DNA from: DASYYE01 sp035946955
Lineage (GTDB): Bacteria > Actinomycetota > Actinomycetes > Streptosporangiales > Streptosporangiaceae
NCBI GenBank assembly: GCA_035946955.1
Contig: DASYYE010000395.1
Coordinates: 1-34,798 of the forward strand
Reading direction: 5' to 3'
DNA: 34,798 bases
Shown: piece by piece, positions 1 through 7,963 of the stretch
How the letters are laid out: each line of letters opens with the position of its first letter
Position numbering within the stretch: position 1 is the stretch's first letter
Made by a program: the position numbers and the translations under genes
The notes under the pieces: model-generated
Told to the model about the DNA's origin: nothing
Seen by the model: the letters and a program-made list of their open reading frames with translations, nothing else
Database searches by the model: none

Positions 1-48
1 GAACTCGCCACGGCCACCGTGCTGCTGGTGGCGGTGCTCACCCGCTGA
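1..48 (+). CDS. C-terminal end of an unidentified protein (partial)
   Basis: The window opens inside a reading frame that ends at a TGA at 46-48. The last 15 residues read ELATATVLLVAVLTR, a hydrophobic stretch ending in an arginine, as at the end of a membrane segment. Nothing more can be said about function because the rest of the gene is outside the window. It could also be a chance open frame. Confidence 0.4.
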   Translation, partial: ELATATVLLVAVLTR

Positions 49-68
49 GGCAACCGACTCAGCCGGGC

Positions 69-98
69 CTGAGTACGGGCGGCGCTCTGCTGAGTACG
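69..98. repeat. Pair of CTGAGTACG direct repeats, 21 bp apart
   Basis: The nonamer CTGAGTACG occurs at 69-77 and 90-98, a spacing of two helical turns. It lies in the short intergenic region upstream of the PaaK-like gene. The position would suit an operator or activator site, but no regulator can be assigned from the sequence. Confidence 0.3.
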
Positions 99-187
99 CG
101 GCAGCGCCCCTGCATGAGCACCGGGTGTGCACGCGGTTGGGTGCCGGCGCTCAGGCGCGGCCGCGCGTGTGGCCCGACGATTTCCTC

Positions 188-1675
188 ATGGATCGTCTCT
201 CGTGTGTGCGCCTGGCCAACTCGGCCGCAAGTCACAGCCTGCCCGCGTTCCGGGTCGCGGGCCGCGCCGGGCGGCTGGCCAGCAGCCTGTCAGCACAGGC
301 CGCCAGGACAGCGGCGCGCAGTGCCCTGGCCACCGTCCCCGCCTACGCCGACTTCGTCGGGGAGGTGCCCCCTCGTGCCCCCGCCGCCGAGTGGGTGCGT
401 GCCCTGCCGGTCACCGACAAGAAGTCCTACATCGACGCCTACCCACTGGCCGCCCGCTGCCGCCACGGCGTGGTCCCGGCGACCGGTGCGGAACTAGACG
501 AATCGTCGGGCACCTCGGGCCGCCCGTACACCTGGGTGCGCAGCAAGACCGAACTCACACAGGTGCGCCGCAGGCTCGCCCTGCTCGTGCGCTACATCCT
601 GGACAGCGAACCCGGGGCCAGCGGGCCACTGGTGACCATCAACGCCTTCTCCATGGGTGCATGGGCCACCGGCACGAACGTGTCAGCGGCCCTGGGGCGG
701 CTGGGGCTGATCAAATCAACCGGCCCCGAGACCGACAAGGTGCTGTCCGTGCTCGACCTGCTCGGGCCGGGCTACACCTATGTCATCACCGGCTACCCGC
801 CGTTCCTGCGGACCCTGCTCGAACAGGCCGGGAACCTCTCGGGATACCGGCTCTACGGCTTCGTCGGCGGCGAGGGCATGAGCGAGAACCTGCGCGCCAG
901 GCTGGAGCGCAGCTTCCGCGCCGTGTACTCCGCCTACGGTGCGAGCGACCTGGACATCGGCATCGCCGCCGAATTCCCACTGACGGTATGGCTCCGCAAG
1001 CAGGCAGCCGCCAGCCCGGCGCTCGCCGAGGCCCTCTTCGGCATCAGGGGCCGGCTGCCCATGGTGTTCCAGTACGACCCGACGGACTACTACGTCGAGA
1101 CCATCAATGGCGAACTCGTGACCACGGTCTGCCGGCCAGCGACCCTCTCCCCCCGCATCCGCTACAACGTGCACGACGCGGGCGGCACATTGTCCTTTGA
1201 CCGGATGCTCGAGGTCTGCCGGGGGTTCGGGCTCGACCCGTTCGCCGGGGCACGGGCCCGCTCGGCAGCACCCGTACTGCGCATGCCACTGCTGTACGTG
1301 CACGGGCGCAGCGACTCAACGGTCTCGGTCCACGGCGCGAACATCTACCCGGAGGACGTCGAGTGGGGGCTCGGTGAGTCACTCGACGCCGACGCGGTCG
1401 CCGGGTTCGCCCTGGACCTGGCCGAAGACGACGGCGGCGTGGTGCGCCCACGCGTCCACGTCGAGACCTGGCGCTACCCCACCGCATACGACCGAGGACT
1501 GGCGGACCGCCTGGCGGCCGCCGTGCGTTCCCGGCTGCTCACCAACAGCGCGGACTTCCGCTCCGCCGTCGCCGAGGACACCCATGCCGGCCAGGTGCTC
1601 GTGGCACTGCACGCCCAGGGCACCGGGCCGTTCACGGCCAGCGGCAGCCAGATCAAGAGGAGGTATGTCCGATGA
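188..1675 (+). CDS. PaaK-like adenylate-forming enzyme (phenylacetate-CoA ligase family)
   Basis: This 495-residue protein resembles the PaaK/GH3-like branch of adenylate-forming enzymes, which activate a carboxylic acid with ATP, usually for transfer to CoA or a carrier protein. The phosphate-binding signature ESSGTSGRPY is followed by TWVRSKTEL. Further on come YGASDLDIG, in the place of the family's Y-G-x-T/S-E motif, and a GELVTTV...RIRYNVHD segment typical of the end of the large domain. The ATG at 188 is preferred over an in-frame ATG at 125 because similarity to the family begins after it, but no strong ribosome site supports either. The stop overlaps the next ATG (ATGA), so the two genes should be translationally coupled. 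The substrate is unknown; no carrier protein or other biosynthetic gene is visible beside it. Confidence 0.8.
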   Translation: MDRLSCVRLANSAASHSLPAFRVAGRAGRLASSLSAQAARTAARSALATVPAYADFVGEVPPRAPAAEWVRALPVTDKKSYIDAYPLAARCRHGVVPATGAELDESSGTSGRPYTWVRSKTELTQVRRRLALLVRYILDSEPGASGPLVTINAFSMGAWATGTNVSAALGRLGLIKSTGPETDKVLSVLDLLGPGYTYVITGYPPFLRTLLEQAGNLSGYRLYGFVGGEGMSENLRARLERSFRAVYSAYGASDLDIGIAAEFPLTVWLRKQAAASPALAEALFGIRGRLPMVFQYDPTDYYVETINGELVTTVCRPATLSPRIRYNVHDAGGTLSFDRMLEVCRGFGLDPFAGARARSAAPVLRMPLLYVHGRSDSTVSVHGANIYPEDVEWGLGESLDADAVAGFALDLAEDDGGVVRPRVHVETWRYPTAYDRGLADRLAAAVRSRLLTNSADFRSAVAEDTHAGQVLVALHAQGTGPFTASGSQIKRRYVR

Positions 1676-2709
1676 TCCCCGACACCCACCGGCCGGTGCT
1701 GACCGAGGCGCTGCGCGCCCCGTCCGCCCACAACGCCCAGCCCTGGCGTATCGCCGTCCACTCCGGCGGCACGTATGAACTGCACTACAACCACCTGGAC
1801 TACCTGCCTTACGACCCCGACGACCGGGACGCCTACCTCGCGATCGGCGCTTTCCTCGAAACCCTCGACCTCGCGGCCCAGCGGCACGGCATGCGCGCGG
1901 AGTTCTCGCCGAGGTTCGAGCGCCGCGGCGCGGACCTGGTCGTAGGGAACCTCACACTGCGCGATGCGTCCCCCGCCGAGCCGGTTGACCCGCTCGCCGG
2001 CCCCGCCGCGGACCGCCAGACCAACCGGCACCCCTATGATGCGACGCCACTGCCCGCGGCGCTGTGCGCGGACCTGCGTGGCCTGGGCTGCGAGCTGGTA
2101 CGGCCCCGGAACATGTCGAGGCTGGTCGCCAAGGCGAGCACACTGTCATGGAAGGACCGCCGGTTCGTCGCTGACCTGGACCGCTGGATCAGCGGCGACC
2201 CCAGTGCCCCGGCCGGCATGACCCCGGCAGGGCTACCGCTCACCCGGTTCGAATGGGCCGCGCTGCAGATGGCGTTCCGCGCGGGCCGGCTGCCTGCGCC
2301 ACTGGCCCTGGTCTTCTCCAGCCGCGACATCCGGCTGCTGGCCCGGGCGCAGGCCGTGGCCGTACTGGGCGCGGCCGACCTGTCCGTGGCCACGCTGGTG
2401 GACGCCGGCCGCCGCCTGTTGCGCTGCTGGGTGACGATCACCGCGGCCGGGTTCGCCTACCACCCGATCTCGGTCGCAGTGGACCGGCCCGAGACCGCAC
2501 CGGCGGTTGCCGCCGAGGCCGGCGTGGCCGTACCGGTCGCGGTCTTCCGCATCGGCCACCCGCGTCTGCCAGCCCCCCGGTCCAACCGCCGCGACCTCGC
2601 CGACGTGCTCATCGGCTCGGCCGGGGACAGCGGCTGCTGCGGAACCGCCCACGAAACCACGGCAGTCACGGCATCACCACTGGCGGCGGTCACTTACACG
2701 AAGGTATGA
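1672..2709 (+). CDS. Acg-type nitroreductase-like flavoprotein
   Basis: This 345-residue protein has the pattern of the mycobacterial Acg (Rv2032) family, double-domain relatives of FMN nitroreductases. Near the N terminus is RAPSAHNAQPWRI, the family's APS-x-HN-x-QPW motif, which in nitroreductases lines the FMN pocket. The C terminus has VFRIGHPRLP followed by NRRDLADVL, the usual ending. In some Acg proteins a degenerate flavin site sequesters FMN rather than catalysing reduction, so catalysis is not assured here. The ATG lies inside the stop of the PaaK-like gene, with AAGAGGAGG about 7 nt upstream, so coupling is likely. The 3' end overlaps by 20 bp the convergent lipoprotein gene. Coupling to an acyl-activating enzyme suggests a joint pathway, which is inference. 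Confidence 0.82.
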   Translation: MIPDTHRPVLTEALRAPSAHNAQPWRIAVHSGGTYELHYNHLDYLPYDPDDRDAYLAIGAFLETLDLAAQRHGMRAEFSPRFERRGADLVVGNLTLRDASPAEPVDPLAGPAADRQTNRHPYDATPLPAALCADLRGLGCELVRPRNMSRLVAKASTLSWKDRRFVADLDRWISGDPSAPAGMTPAGLPLTRFEWAALQMAFRAGRLPAPLALVFSSRDIRLLARAQAVAVLGAADLSVATLVDAGRRLLRCWVTITAAGFAYHPISVAVDRPETAPAVAAEAGVAVPVAVFRIGHPRLPAPRSNRRDLADVLIGSAGDSGCCGTAHETTAVTASPLAAVTYTKV

Positions 2710-3079
2710 AGTTCAGTGTGACGGTCTTCCCGGCACGAATAGTCACAGGCACTTTGGGGAGCCCCGACTTCGGGGCACTCATGACGTAGGTCCCCACTGG
2801 CAGAGTCAGGTGGTAAGGATTACCAGGTGACTTCGTCAGAATGACACGCTGGGATCCCACCACATGACCGTCGCGGTTAGCGTAGACCGTCACAGATGCC
2901 TTCCCAGGAAGCGCGAGGCCCACACACGGCGCAGCTATGCCCAGTACTGTGCCATCAGTCTTGGTCATCTTGGTGGCGGAGCACGCTGCGAGCATCAGGA
3001 ACACCGACGACAGGCAGGCAAGAACTACAAGCACACGGCCGTACGCAGAGCCTGTGGGCGGTATCGGACTCACCTTCAT
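2690..3079 (-). CDS. Small predicted lipoprotein
   Basis: This 129-residue protein begins MKVSPIPPTG, followed by a hydrophobic stretch and the lipobox LAAC, so it should be lipid-anchored on the outer face of the membrane after cleavage before Cys. The mature part, about 95 residues, is rich in short beta-type segments (VTVYANRDGHVVG, PVTIRAGKTVTLNFIPSC) and resembles a small beta-sandwich domain; no named family was recognised. A ribosome site AAAGGA stands 7 nt before the ATG; a GTG immediately before this ATG is an alternative start. Upstream in-frame ATGs would put about 30 charged residues before the signal peptide and are rejected. It lies 16 nt after the frame-broken secreted gene and in the same AT-richer island. 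Confidence 0.75.
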   Translation of the reverse strand: MKVSPIPPTGSAYGRVLVVLACLSSVFLMLAACSATKMTKTDGTVLGIAAPCVGLALPGKASVTVYANRDGHVVGSQRVILTKSPGNPYHLTLPVGTYVMSAPKSGLPKVPVTIRAGKTVTLNFIPSCK

Positions 3080-3095
3080 CACCTGATCCTTTGCC

Positions 3096-4029
3096 CTAAC
3101 CGTGTGACCCGCTCTGGAGCGCCACGGCTCGCGCTCCGGGAAGTGAAAGCCGACAGCCCACCACACTCACCTGTGTGAGGTCCGAATTGCGGATCCACTT
3201 GAACAGGTACTCCTGCATCCCGCCGTTGGCCTGACTATCAATGCGCCAGACCAAGCCGTTGTGAACGGCACCGTGCTGCAATGGTATTACGCCGGGCGCT
3301 TCGTCGTTGTACTGAGGGCTGTTCAGGATCATGCGGGCATCGGATACGCTCGCGAAGCCTCTGACGATGGCGAAGACCTCAGCCGGCCCTGGATGCTGGC
3401 AGGCGAACGCCTTCGGCAGCGGCAGAGGAAGACCGTGGTACATCGCACCATACTTCCGGATGGCAGCCGTCAACACAAAGCCCTGCTGGAGGGACGCGCC
3501 GAATCCGACCGAGTTCTCCGAATTCGGTCCCTGACCATCTTTGGCAGTCCAGAGCGGAGTACGTCCGAAAATGACCTGTGTCATCCCATTGATGTTTGCC
3601 TCGCCAGCGGGCATAATACTCGTTCGTCTCGTCCCCGATATACGGCCCATCGATCTCATTTGGCCCGTTGGTCGTCACGTACAGGTGAGGGTCGAGAACA
3701 TAAGTTTGGGTCTGATTACCCCAGCCGACGTACCATCCAACTTCAAGACCGTCACCGTTTGTTGCCACCGCATGGAGATTCTGGTCAGAGAAGTTGAAGT
3801 TAGTGTCAGAGATCTTGACACCGTAACTGACAATGTTCCCGACAATACCCCACCGGTCACTGGCGTTGTCGATCCCCATAGCATAGAAGTTTGGCGAGCC
3901 ACACCTAGCGGACGCGCCCGCGGCCGATGTTGGCACGAGAGAACTGCCGATGCCGAACGAGAGTGTGAGCGCAAGAGCCATGAGCAATCGGGCAAAGTTA
4001 CCTCGATCGCCCCCCGTTAAGGCAAACAT
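3096..4029 (-). pseudogene. Secreted protein of unknown function, interrupted by a frameshift
   Basis: The first half (4029 to about 3615) encodes a signal peptide with hydrophobic core LLMALALTLSFGIGSSLV and an Ala-rich cleavage region. A mature sequence rich in aromatic and beta residues follows (EVGWYVGWGNQ, LDPHLYVTTNG). After ETNEYYA this frame turns into low-quality Arg-rich sequence and stops at 3379. The +1 frame takes over with GEANINGMTQVIFGRTPLW and continues protein-like to 3096. Removing one base near 3610 would join the halves into one protein of about 310 residues. It may be a true frameshift, a sequencing error or, less likely, programmed frameshifting; no slippery heptamer was found. 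The family is not recognised. The region is clearly AT-richer than its neighbours, which suggests transfer. Confidence 0.6.
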
Positions 4030-4271
4030 GATGCCATCGTAGGCAACCCGCAGTAACGCCCGCCATCCCCAAAAATATGGGTGTACGCATAGCTTACAAG
4101 CGGTTACGCTCCGGGGTCGGCTCGGGCGGTTTGGGCATCGCTCCTTGCGTGCTCAAGTACGCCTTATGAAGAGGTGGGCGATGGGTGGGACACGCAGGAA
4201 GTTCGACTGACTTCGATGCCCCCGCCGGGCCTGGTGCCCGCTCCGTTGCCACTGCTGGAGTGCGGCAGCGG

Positions 4272-4808
4272 CTAGAGCAGGCGGCGCAGGCTGGCGGCAC
4301 AGTGGCGGGCCCACAGCGACTGGAACAGCGGCACCACCGGGCCGCCCGCACGCGAAAGCCAGCTGGCGGGCTGGCTGAACGCCTCGACGCTCAGCCAGAT
4401 CCGCCCGTCGCCGGTCTGCTCCACCACGAAGGCCTCTTCGCCCCGTTCCGGGTGCCCGGGCAGGGTGCCGTAGCCAAAGCCCGCGCGGCTGCCGCCGTCT
4501 CCTGGTTCGGCCGCCCAGACGACCCGGCACGGCGCCACCATGCGCAGCGGCCCCACGCCGATGGACCCGACCATGGTCACCCCCGGTGTGGCACGCGGCG
4601 CGGTCGCGACCACCCGCATGCCGGCGGCGCGGTGCATCTGCCAGCTCAGGACGGCATCGGCGGCGCGCACCCAGACCCCGTCACCGGCACCGACCTGGCT
4701 GCGATGGCGGAGCCTGTGGTACCCGGGCGGGGCCGACCCGGTGCGGGTCGCGCCAATGTCCGGATAGGTGGGCTGGGTCTTTGCGTAGTCCTCAACTGAC
4801 GGCATCAT
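4272..4808 (-). CDS. DUF1990 family protein
   Basis: This 178-residue protein matches the DUF1990 family pattern over its length. It has the N-terminal PPGYHRLRHRSQVGAG segment and LSWQMHRAAGMRV. The central GPLRMVAPCRVVWA is followed by the highly conserved FGYGTLPGHPERGEEAFVV, and PASWLSRAGGP lies near the C terminus. The biochemical role of the family is unknown. The ATG overlaps the stop of the YndJ-like gene (ATGA) and follows GAGGAG by 7 nt, so the two are almost certainly co-translated. I recall YndJ and DUF1990 being neighbours in other actinobacteria, which would support a shared function at the membrane. Confidence 0.85.
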   Translation of the reverse strand: MMPSVEDYAKTQPTYPDIGATRTGSAPPGYHRLRHRSQVGAGDGVWVRAADAVLSWQMHRAAGMRVVATAPRATPGVTMVGSIGVGPLRMVAPCRVVWAAEPGDGGSRAGFGYGTLPGHPERGEEAFVVEQTGDGRIWLSVEAFSQPASWLSRAGGPVVPLFQSLWARHCAASLRRLL

Positions 4809-5674
4809 GTGCGTGCTCCTCGGGGTTGGGGCGCCTCGTGCTCCTCGGGGTCGGGGCGCGTGCGGCGCAACCGGGACCAGGCCGCGAGCCCGCAGACGGC
4901 GAAGCCGAACGCGTTGGCGAGGCCGTGGGTCGCCACCATCCAGTCCAGCGTCAGGTGCGGCAGGCCGGCCGCATTGCCCAGGGCCCAGTCCAGTGCCAGC
5001 AGCATGGTCACCGCGAGCACCACCGCGGAGACCCCGAACAGCGTCCGGGTCAGCGGGTCGGGCGCGGCAGGACGGATCTCACGCCAGGTGATCCAGCCAG
5101 CCGACCACATCCCGGCCGTGAGCACCACCGCCCCGGCGAACTGTACCCACTCCGAGGTGAAGAACCCGGCGAACACGACCACGATGCCCGCCGGGACGGT
5201 CAGGGCCGCCGCGGCAGCCAGCCTGCTGGCGGCGCGGGCCCGGCACACCAGGCCCGCTACCAGTGCCGCGGCGAAACCCGCGAAGTGGAAGTGGGCGACC
5301 GTCAACTGCAGCGTGGTGAGCGAGAACCCGAAGAGGTGGTACCCGCCACGCTCGGCCACCAGTGCCGCGGCGGCGACCGCCGGTGTCACCAGCGCGGTGA
5401 GCACCGCGACCTCGGCAGGGGCCAGTGACCGGTTCCTGGCGAGGCGCACCGGCGCACCGGCCGCCAGGAACGCCGCCACCACCGCGTACGGCAGGGACAG
5501 GTCAACCGCGGCAACCGAACCCTGGCTGACCCATAGCGACACGGCACCCGGCAGTGCCCCGGCAAGCCACAGCCGCCGTCCGGTCTCGGCACCCGGCCCG
5601 TCCACCAGCCGCAGCCCGGCCGGCACAACCAGCAGCATCCCCACCAAGATCACCACATTGACGGCTGCCGTCAT
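4805..5674 (-). CDS. YndJ-like polytopic membrane protein
   Basis: This 289-residue, very hydrophobic protein has about nine predicted membrane segments. The family's histidine-containing motif LTVAHFHFAGFAAAL lies near the middle and MVATHGLANAFGF near the C terminus, as in YndJ-like proteins of Bacillus and actinobacteria. The molecular function is unknown; the conserved membrane histidines might bind a metal or haem, which is inference. The ATG at 5674 is preferred because CCGGAG stands just upstream and the first membrane segment starts at once; a GTG at 5734 would add 20 residues. Its stop overlaps the DUF1990 start. Confidence 0.75.
   Translation of the reverse strand: MTAAVNVVILVGMLLVVPAGLRLVDGPGAETGRRLWLAGALPGAVSLWVSQGSVAAVDLSLPYAVVAAFLAAGAPVRLARNRSLAPAEVAVLTALVTPAVAAAALVAERGGYHLFGFSLTTLQLTVAHFHFAGFAAALVAGLVCRARAASRLAAAAALTVPAGIVVVFAGFFTSEWVQFAGAVVLTAGMWSAGWITWREIRPAAPDPLTRTLFGVSAVVLAVTMLLALDWALGNAAGLPHLTLDWMVATHGLANAFGFAVCGLAAWSRLRRTRPDPEEHEAPQPRGART
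4812..4859. repeat. 25-bp tandem duplication carrying the DUF1990 ribosome binding site
   Basis: A 23-bp block occurs at 4812-4834 and 4837-4859 with one mismatch (period 25). It lies in the last codons of the YndJ-like gene and includes the GAGGAG Shine-Dalgarno sequence of the DUF1990 gene, so that sequence exists twice. Because 25 is not a multiple of 3, the copies are read in different frames, giving RPDPEEHE and then APQPRGART. Confidence 0.75.
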
Positions 5675-5769
5675 CCGGCGCTCCGGACGGCCGGCCAGCA
5701 CCGCCACGGCCACCGAAGGGAGCCGGACGGCCACGGACCGAAACCGGTCATGTTCCCAATTATCGCCTT

Positions 5770-5791
5770 CCCCCTCGGAGCGCCGAGGGGG
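5770..5791 (-). terminator. Hairpin downstream of the small secreted protein gene
   Basis: A perfect 9-bp inverted repeat CCCCCTCGG/CCGAGGGGG with a 4-nt loop lies about 52 nt after the stop of the gene ending at 5844. There is no clear T-tract on the transcribed side, as is common for actinobacterial terminators. Confidence 0.55.
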
Positions 5792-5843
5792 CGGTCACGG
5801 CGCCGGCACCCGCAGCCCACCGTGACCGCCCACCGGTCTCGTG

Positions 5844-6296
5844 TTACGCCCCTCCGAGCGCACTCAATGGGTATGTGGGGGACACCGGGGTGTTGCCTGG
5901 GCGCCTGCCCGTAAAGACCAACGTCAGCTGGGTGAAGAAGGTCCGGCCAGCATGCTTGGGCCACGCCTGTGGCCGCCATGCGACAGCCAGCACCGGGTAG
6001 CTGACGAAGTGACCCTGCACACAACTGGGCTTACAGGTATTGGCCACAAAGACTCCGCTGCTGAATGCCTCAGACCCCCAATTGGCCCAGTGCAGGTGAT
6101 TCAGGTACGCGTTCCCGTCCGCGCACGCCAGGACGAAGCCTGCGGGGCGGACCTGGCCATTGCCACGGCAGTCGACCATCACGGTCTGGCTGGCGCCGGC
6201 CGATGCCGGGCTGGCGGCCAGCAACGTCCCGGCCACCGCCCCAGCGACAGCCAGCAGGCTGCCGCCGAGCAGAACACGCGCGCGCATGAGTTTCAT
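5844..6296 (-). CDS. Small secreted protein of an actinobacterial family of unknown function
   Basis: The 150-residue product starts MKLMRARVLLGG and has a clear signal peptide (hydrophobic core then SPASAGA). The mature region contains VDCRGNGQVRPAGFVLACADGNAYL, LHWANWGSEA, ANTCKPSCVQGHFVSYPV and FFTQLTLVFTG. I recall this pattern as a widespread secreted actinobacterial family with no known activity. Its four cysteines, in two Cys pairs, would suit disulfide bonds outside the cell. AAGGGA lies about 9 nt before the chosen ATG; the frame upstream is out of character. It stands alone, with its own upstream gap of about 125 nt and a hairpin downstream. Confidence 0.78.
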   Translation of the reverse strand: MKLMRARVLLGGSLLAVAGAVAGTLLAASPASAGASQTVMVDCRGNGQVRPAGFVLACADGNAYLNHLHWANWGSEAFSSGVFVANTCKPSCVQGHFVSYPVLAVAWRPQAWPKHAGRTFFTQLTLVFTGRRPGNTPVSPTYPLSALGGA

Positions 6297-6420
6297 ATCA
6301 GTGAGTCCCTTCTCAATAGGTCTTTCGCCAGTTACGACGCGGGAGCCACCAGGTTGGCTGCGACCAGATGTCAAAAGTCTGGTATCGGATTCGGAAACCC
6401 TGGTTGCGAGGGCCGCCAGG

Positions 6421-6873
6421 TCATGCCCGGGTAGCGGTGAGCACGGCGGTTGCCCGGGCCGCCGCGGCCCGCACCCGCGGGACACGGTCATGCTGCAGCC
6501 CGGCGACCGCGGTCAGCGCCGCCCCGACCCGGTGCCGGGCCACGACCTTGGCCGCCATCTCCCTGACCCGCCAATGACCGTCGGACATGGCGGCGACCAC
6601 GGCAACCTGGGCGCTGTCGTCCCAGGCCCAGAGCAGGCCCCGGGCACCCCAGACCCGCAGCCAGTACCAGTGCGCCGAGTCCGGCCCAGCGTCCAGCACC
6701 AACCGCCCACCCGGGCCGCCGAGCGCGGTGACCAGCCCGCTGTCGGCCTCGCCACCTGCCAGCAGGTCGATGCAGCCCGCGACCACGGCGGCCTTCCCGC
6801 GGCGGCCGCACTCCGCCTCGATGCTCTGCCTGGGCGTCATCCCCCACTGCGAACGCGTCGCCACCTGGGTCAC
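6421..6873 (-). CDS. HEAT-repeat-like protein
   Basis: This 150-residue protein is mostly alpha-helical, with repeated R-x-x-A-A and V-R-E-M-A patterns (DGHWRVREMAAKVVARHRVG and RVPRVRAAAARATAVL) that are typical of HEAT/armadillo-like repeats used in protein-protein contact. Near the N terminus is ECGRRGKAAVVAGCIDLLAG. No catalytic motif was seen. The GTG start overlaps the stop of the PHP-domain gene (GTGA), so it should be translated together with it and might be its partner. An internal ATG at 6840 is a weaker start. Confidence 0.65.
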   Translation of the reverse strand: MTQVATRSQWGMTPRQSIEAECGRRGKAAVVAGCIDLLAGGEADSGLVTALGGPGGRLVLDAGPDSAHWYWLRVWGARGLLWAWDDSAQVAVVAAMSDGHWRVREMAAKVVARHRVGAALTAVAGLQHDRVPRVRAAAARATAVLTATRA

Positions 6874-7874
6874 CGCCTGCTGCGAGCGGCCGCAGCGGCC
6901 GCGCCGAAGGTATTGACCACCTGGGCGGGCTGGACGCCGGCCTGTTCGGCCCGTGCGCAGCCGTCGTCCAGCCAGTCGAGCTGACCGGGTGCGTGCGCGT
7001 CGGTGTCGATGGCGAACAGGCAGCCGGTCTCCACCGCCAGCCGCAGCAGCACGCTGGGCGGGTCCTGGCGTTCCGGCCTGCAGTTGACCTCGATGGCGAC
7101 GCCGTGGTCCCGGCAGGCCGCGAACACAGTGGGGGCGTCGAACTGTGACTCGGGACGGCGGCCACGGCCGCCGAGCATCCGGCCGGTGCAGTGGCCGAGC
7201 ACGTCCACGTGGGGATTGGACACGGCAGCGACCATGCGGGCAGTCATGGGCCCAGCGGGCATGCGCAGGTTGGAGTGCACGCTGGCGACCACCACGTCCA
7301 GTTGCGCGAGCAGCTCCTCGGTCTGGTCGAGGGCGCCGTCATCGAGGATGTCCACCTCGATCCCGGTCAGGATCCGAAACGGCGAGAATTCGGTATTCAG
7401 CCGGGCGACGAGGTCGAGCTGAGACCGCAGGCGCTCGGCCGACAGGCCCCTGGCCACGGTCAGCCGGGGCGAGTGGTCGGTCAGTGCGACCCACTCGTGA
7501 CCGAGGTCACGGGCGGCGGCGGCCATCTCCTGTGGCGGGCTGCCCCCGTCGGACCAGTCGGAATGGGTATGACAGTCGCCCCGCAGGGCCGCACGCAGAC
7601 CCGTGGGCGGCGGCGCGGGTGGTGCGTCCGCGAGCAGGCGGGCCAGGTAGCCGGACTGCTGCCCGGCCGCGGCCTGGGTGATGACCTCGGCGGTGACCGG
7701 GCCGATCCCGGCGAGGTCGGCCAGGGAACCGTGCGCGAGCCGGCTCGCCAGCTCCTCAGCCGGGAGGGCCTCGATGACCTGGGCGGCTCTGCGGAACGCA
7801 CGCACCCGGTAGGTGGGCGCGGACGCCCGCTCGAGCTGGAACGCGATCTGGCGCAACGCCGTTACCGGGTCCAC
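6870..7874 (-). CDS. PHP-domain phosphoesterase with N-terminal helix-hairpin-helix (PolX-like, no polymerase domain)
   Basis: This protein of about 334 residues joins a short helical and helix-hairpin-helix region (SLADLAGIGPVTAEVI, residues about 50-66) to a complete PHP metal-dependent phosphoesterase domain. The metal ligand motifs are in order: DCHTHSDWSDG, LTDHS, GIEVDIL, VVASVHS, DVLGHCTGR, EVNCRP and DTDAH. This matches the C-terminal half of bacterial family X DNA polymerases, where PHP gives 3'-5' exonuclease and repair activities, but the nucleotidyltransferase palm is absent. The GTG at 7874 is chosen because family members start with DPVTALRxIAF; a TTG at 7886 would add four residues. 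A DNA-repair role is likely but inferred. It overlaps the HEAT-like gene. Confidence 0.8.
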   Translation of the reverse strand: MDPVTALRQIAFQLERASAPTYRVRAFRRAAQVIEALPAEELASRLAHGSLADLAGIGPVTAEVITQAAAGQQSGYLARLLADAPPAPPPTGLRAALRGDCHTHSDWSDGGSPPQEMAAAARDLGHEWVALTDHSPRLTVARGLSAERLRSQLDLVARLNTEFSPFRILTGIEVDILDDGALDQTEELLAQLDVVVASVHSNLRMPAGPMTARMVAAVSNPHVDVLGHCTGRMLGGRGRRPESQFDAPTVFAACRDHGVAIEVNCRPERQDPPSVLLRLAVETGCLFAIDTDAHAPGQLDWLDDGCARAEQAGVQPAQVVNTFGAAAAAARSRR

Positions 7875-7963
7875 CAGGCCATCCAATACCGGCCGCTACC
7901 CGATTTCCTACCGACCACCCCCCAATTTCTTGCTGTTATCAGCGTTGGTGCCCCGGGCACCTG

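Noticed and set aside
2690..3166. Longer start for the lipoprotein at 3166
   Set aside because: It would place about 30 charged residues before a normal lipoprotein signal peptide; the ATG at 3079 has a ribosome site.
3379..4029. Complete 216-residue secreted protein in a single frame
   Set aside because: After about residue 138 the sequence becomes Arg-rich and non-protein-like while the +1 frame is coherent, so a frameshift explains it better.
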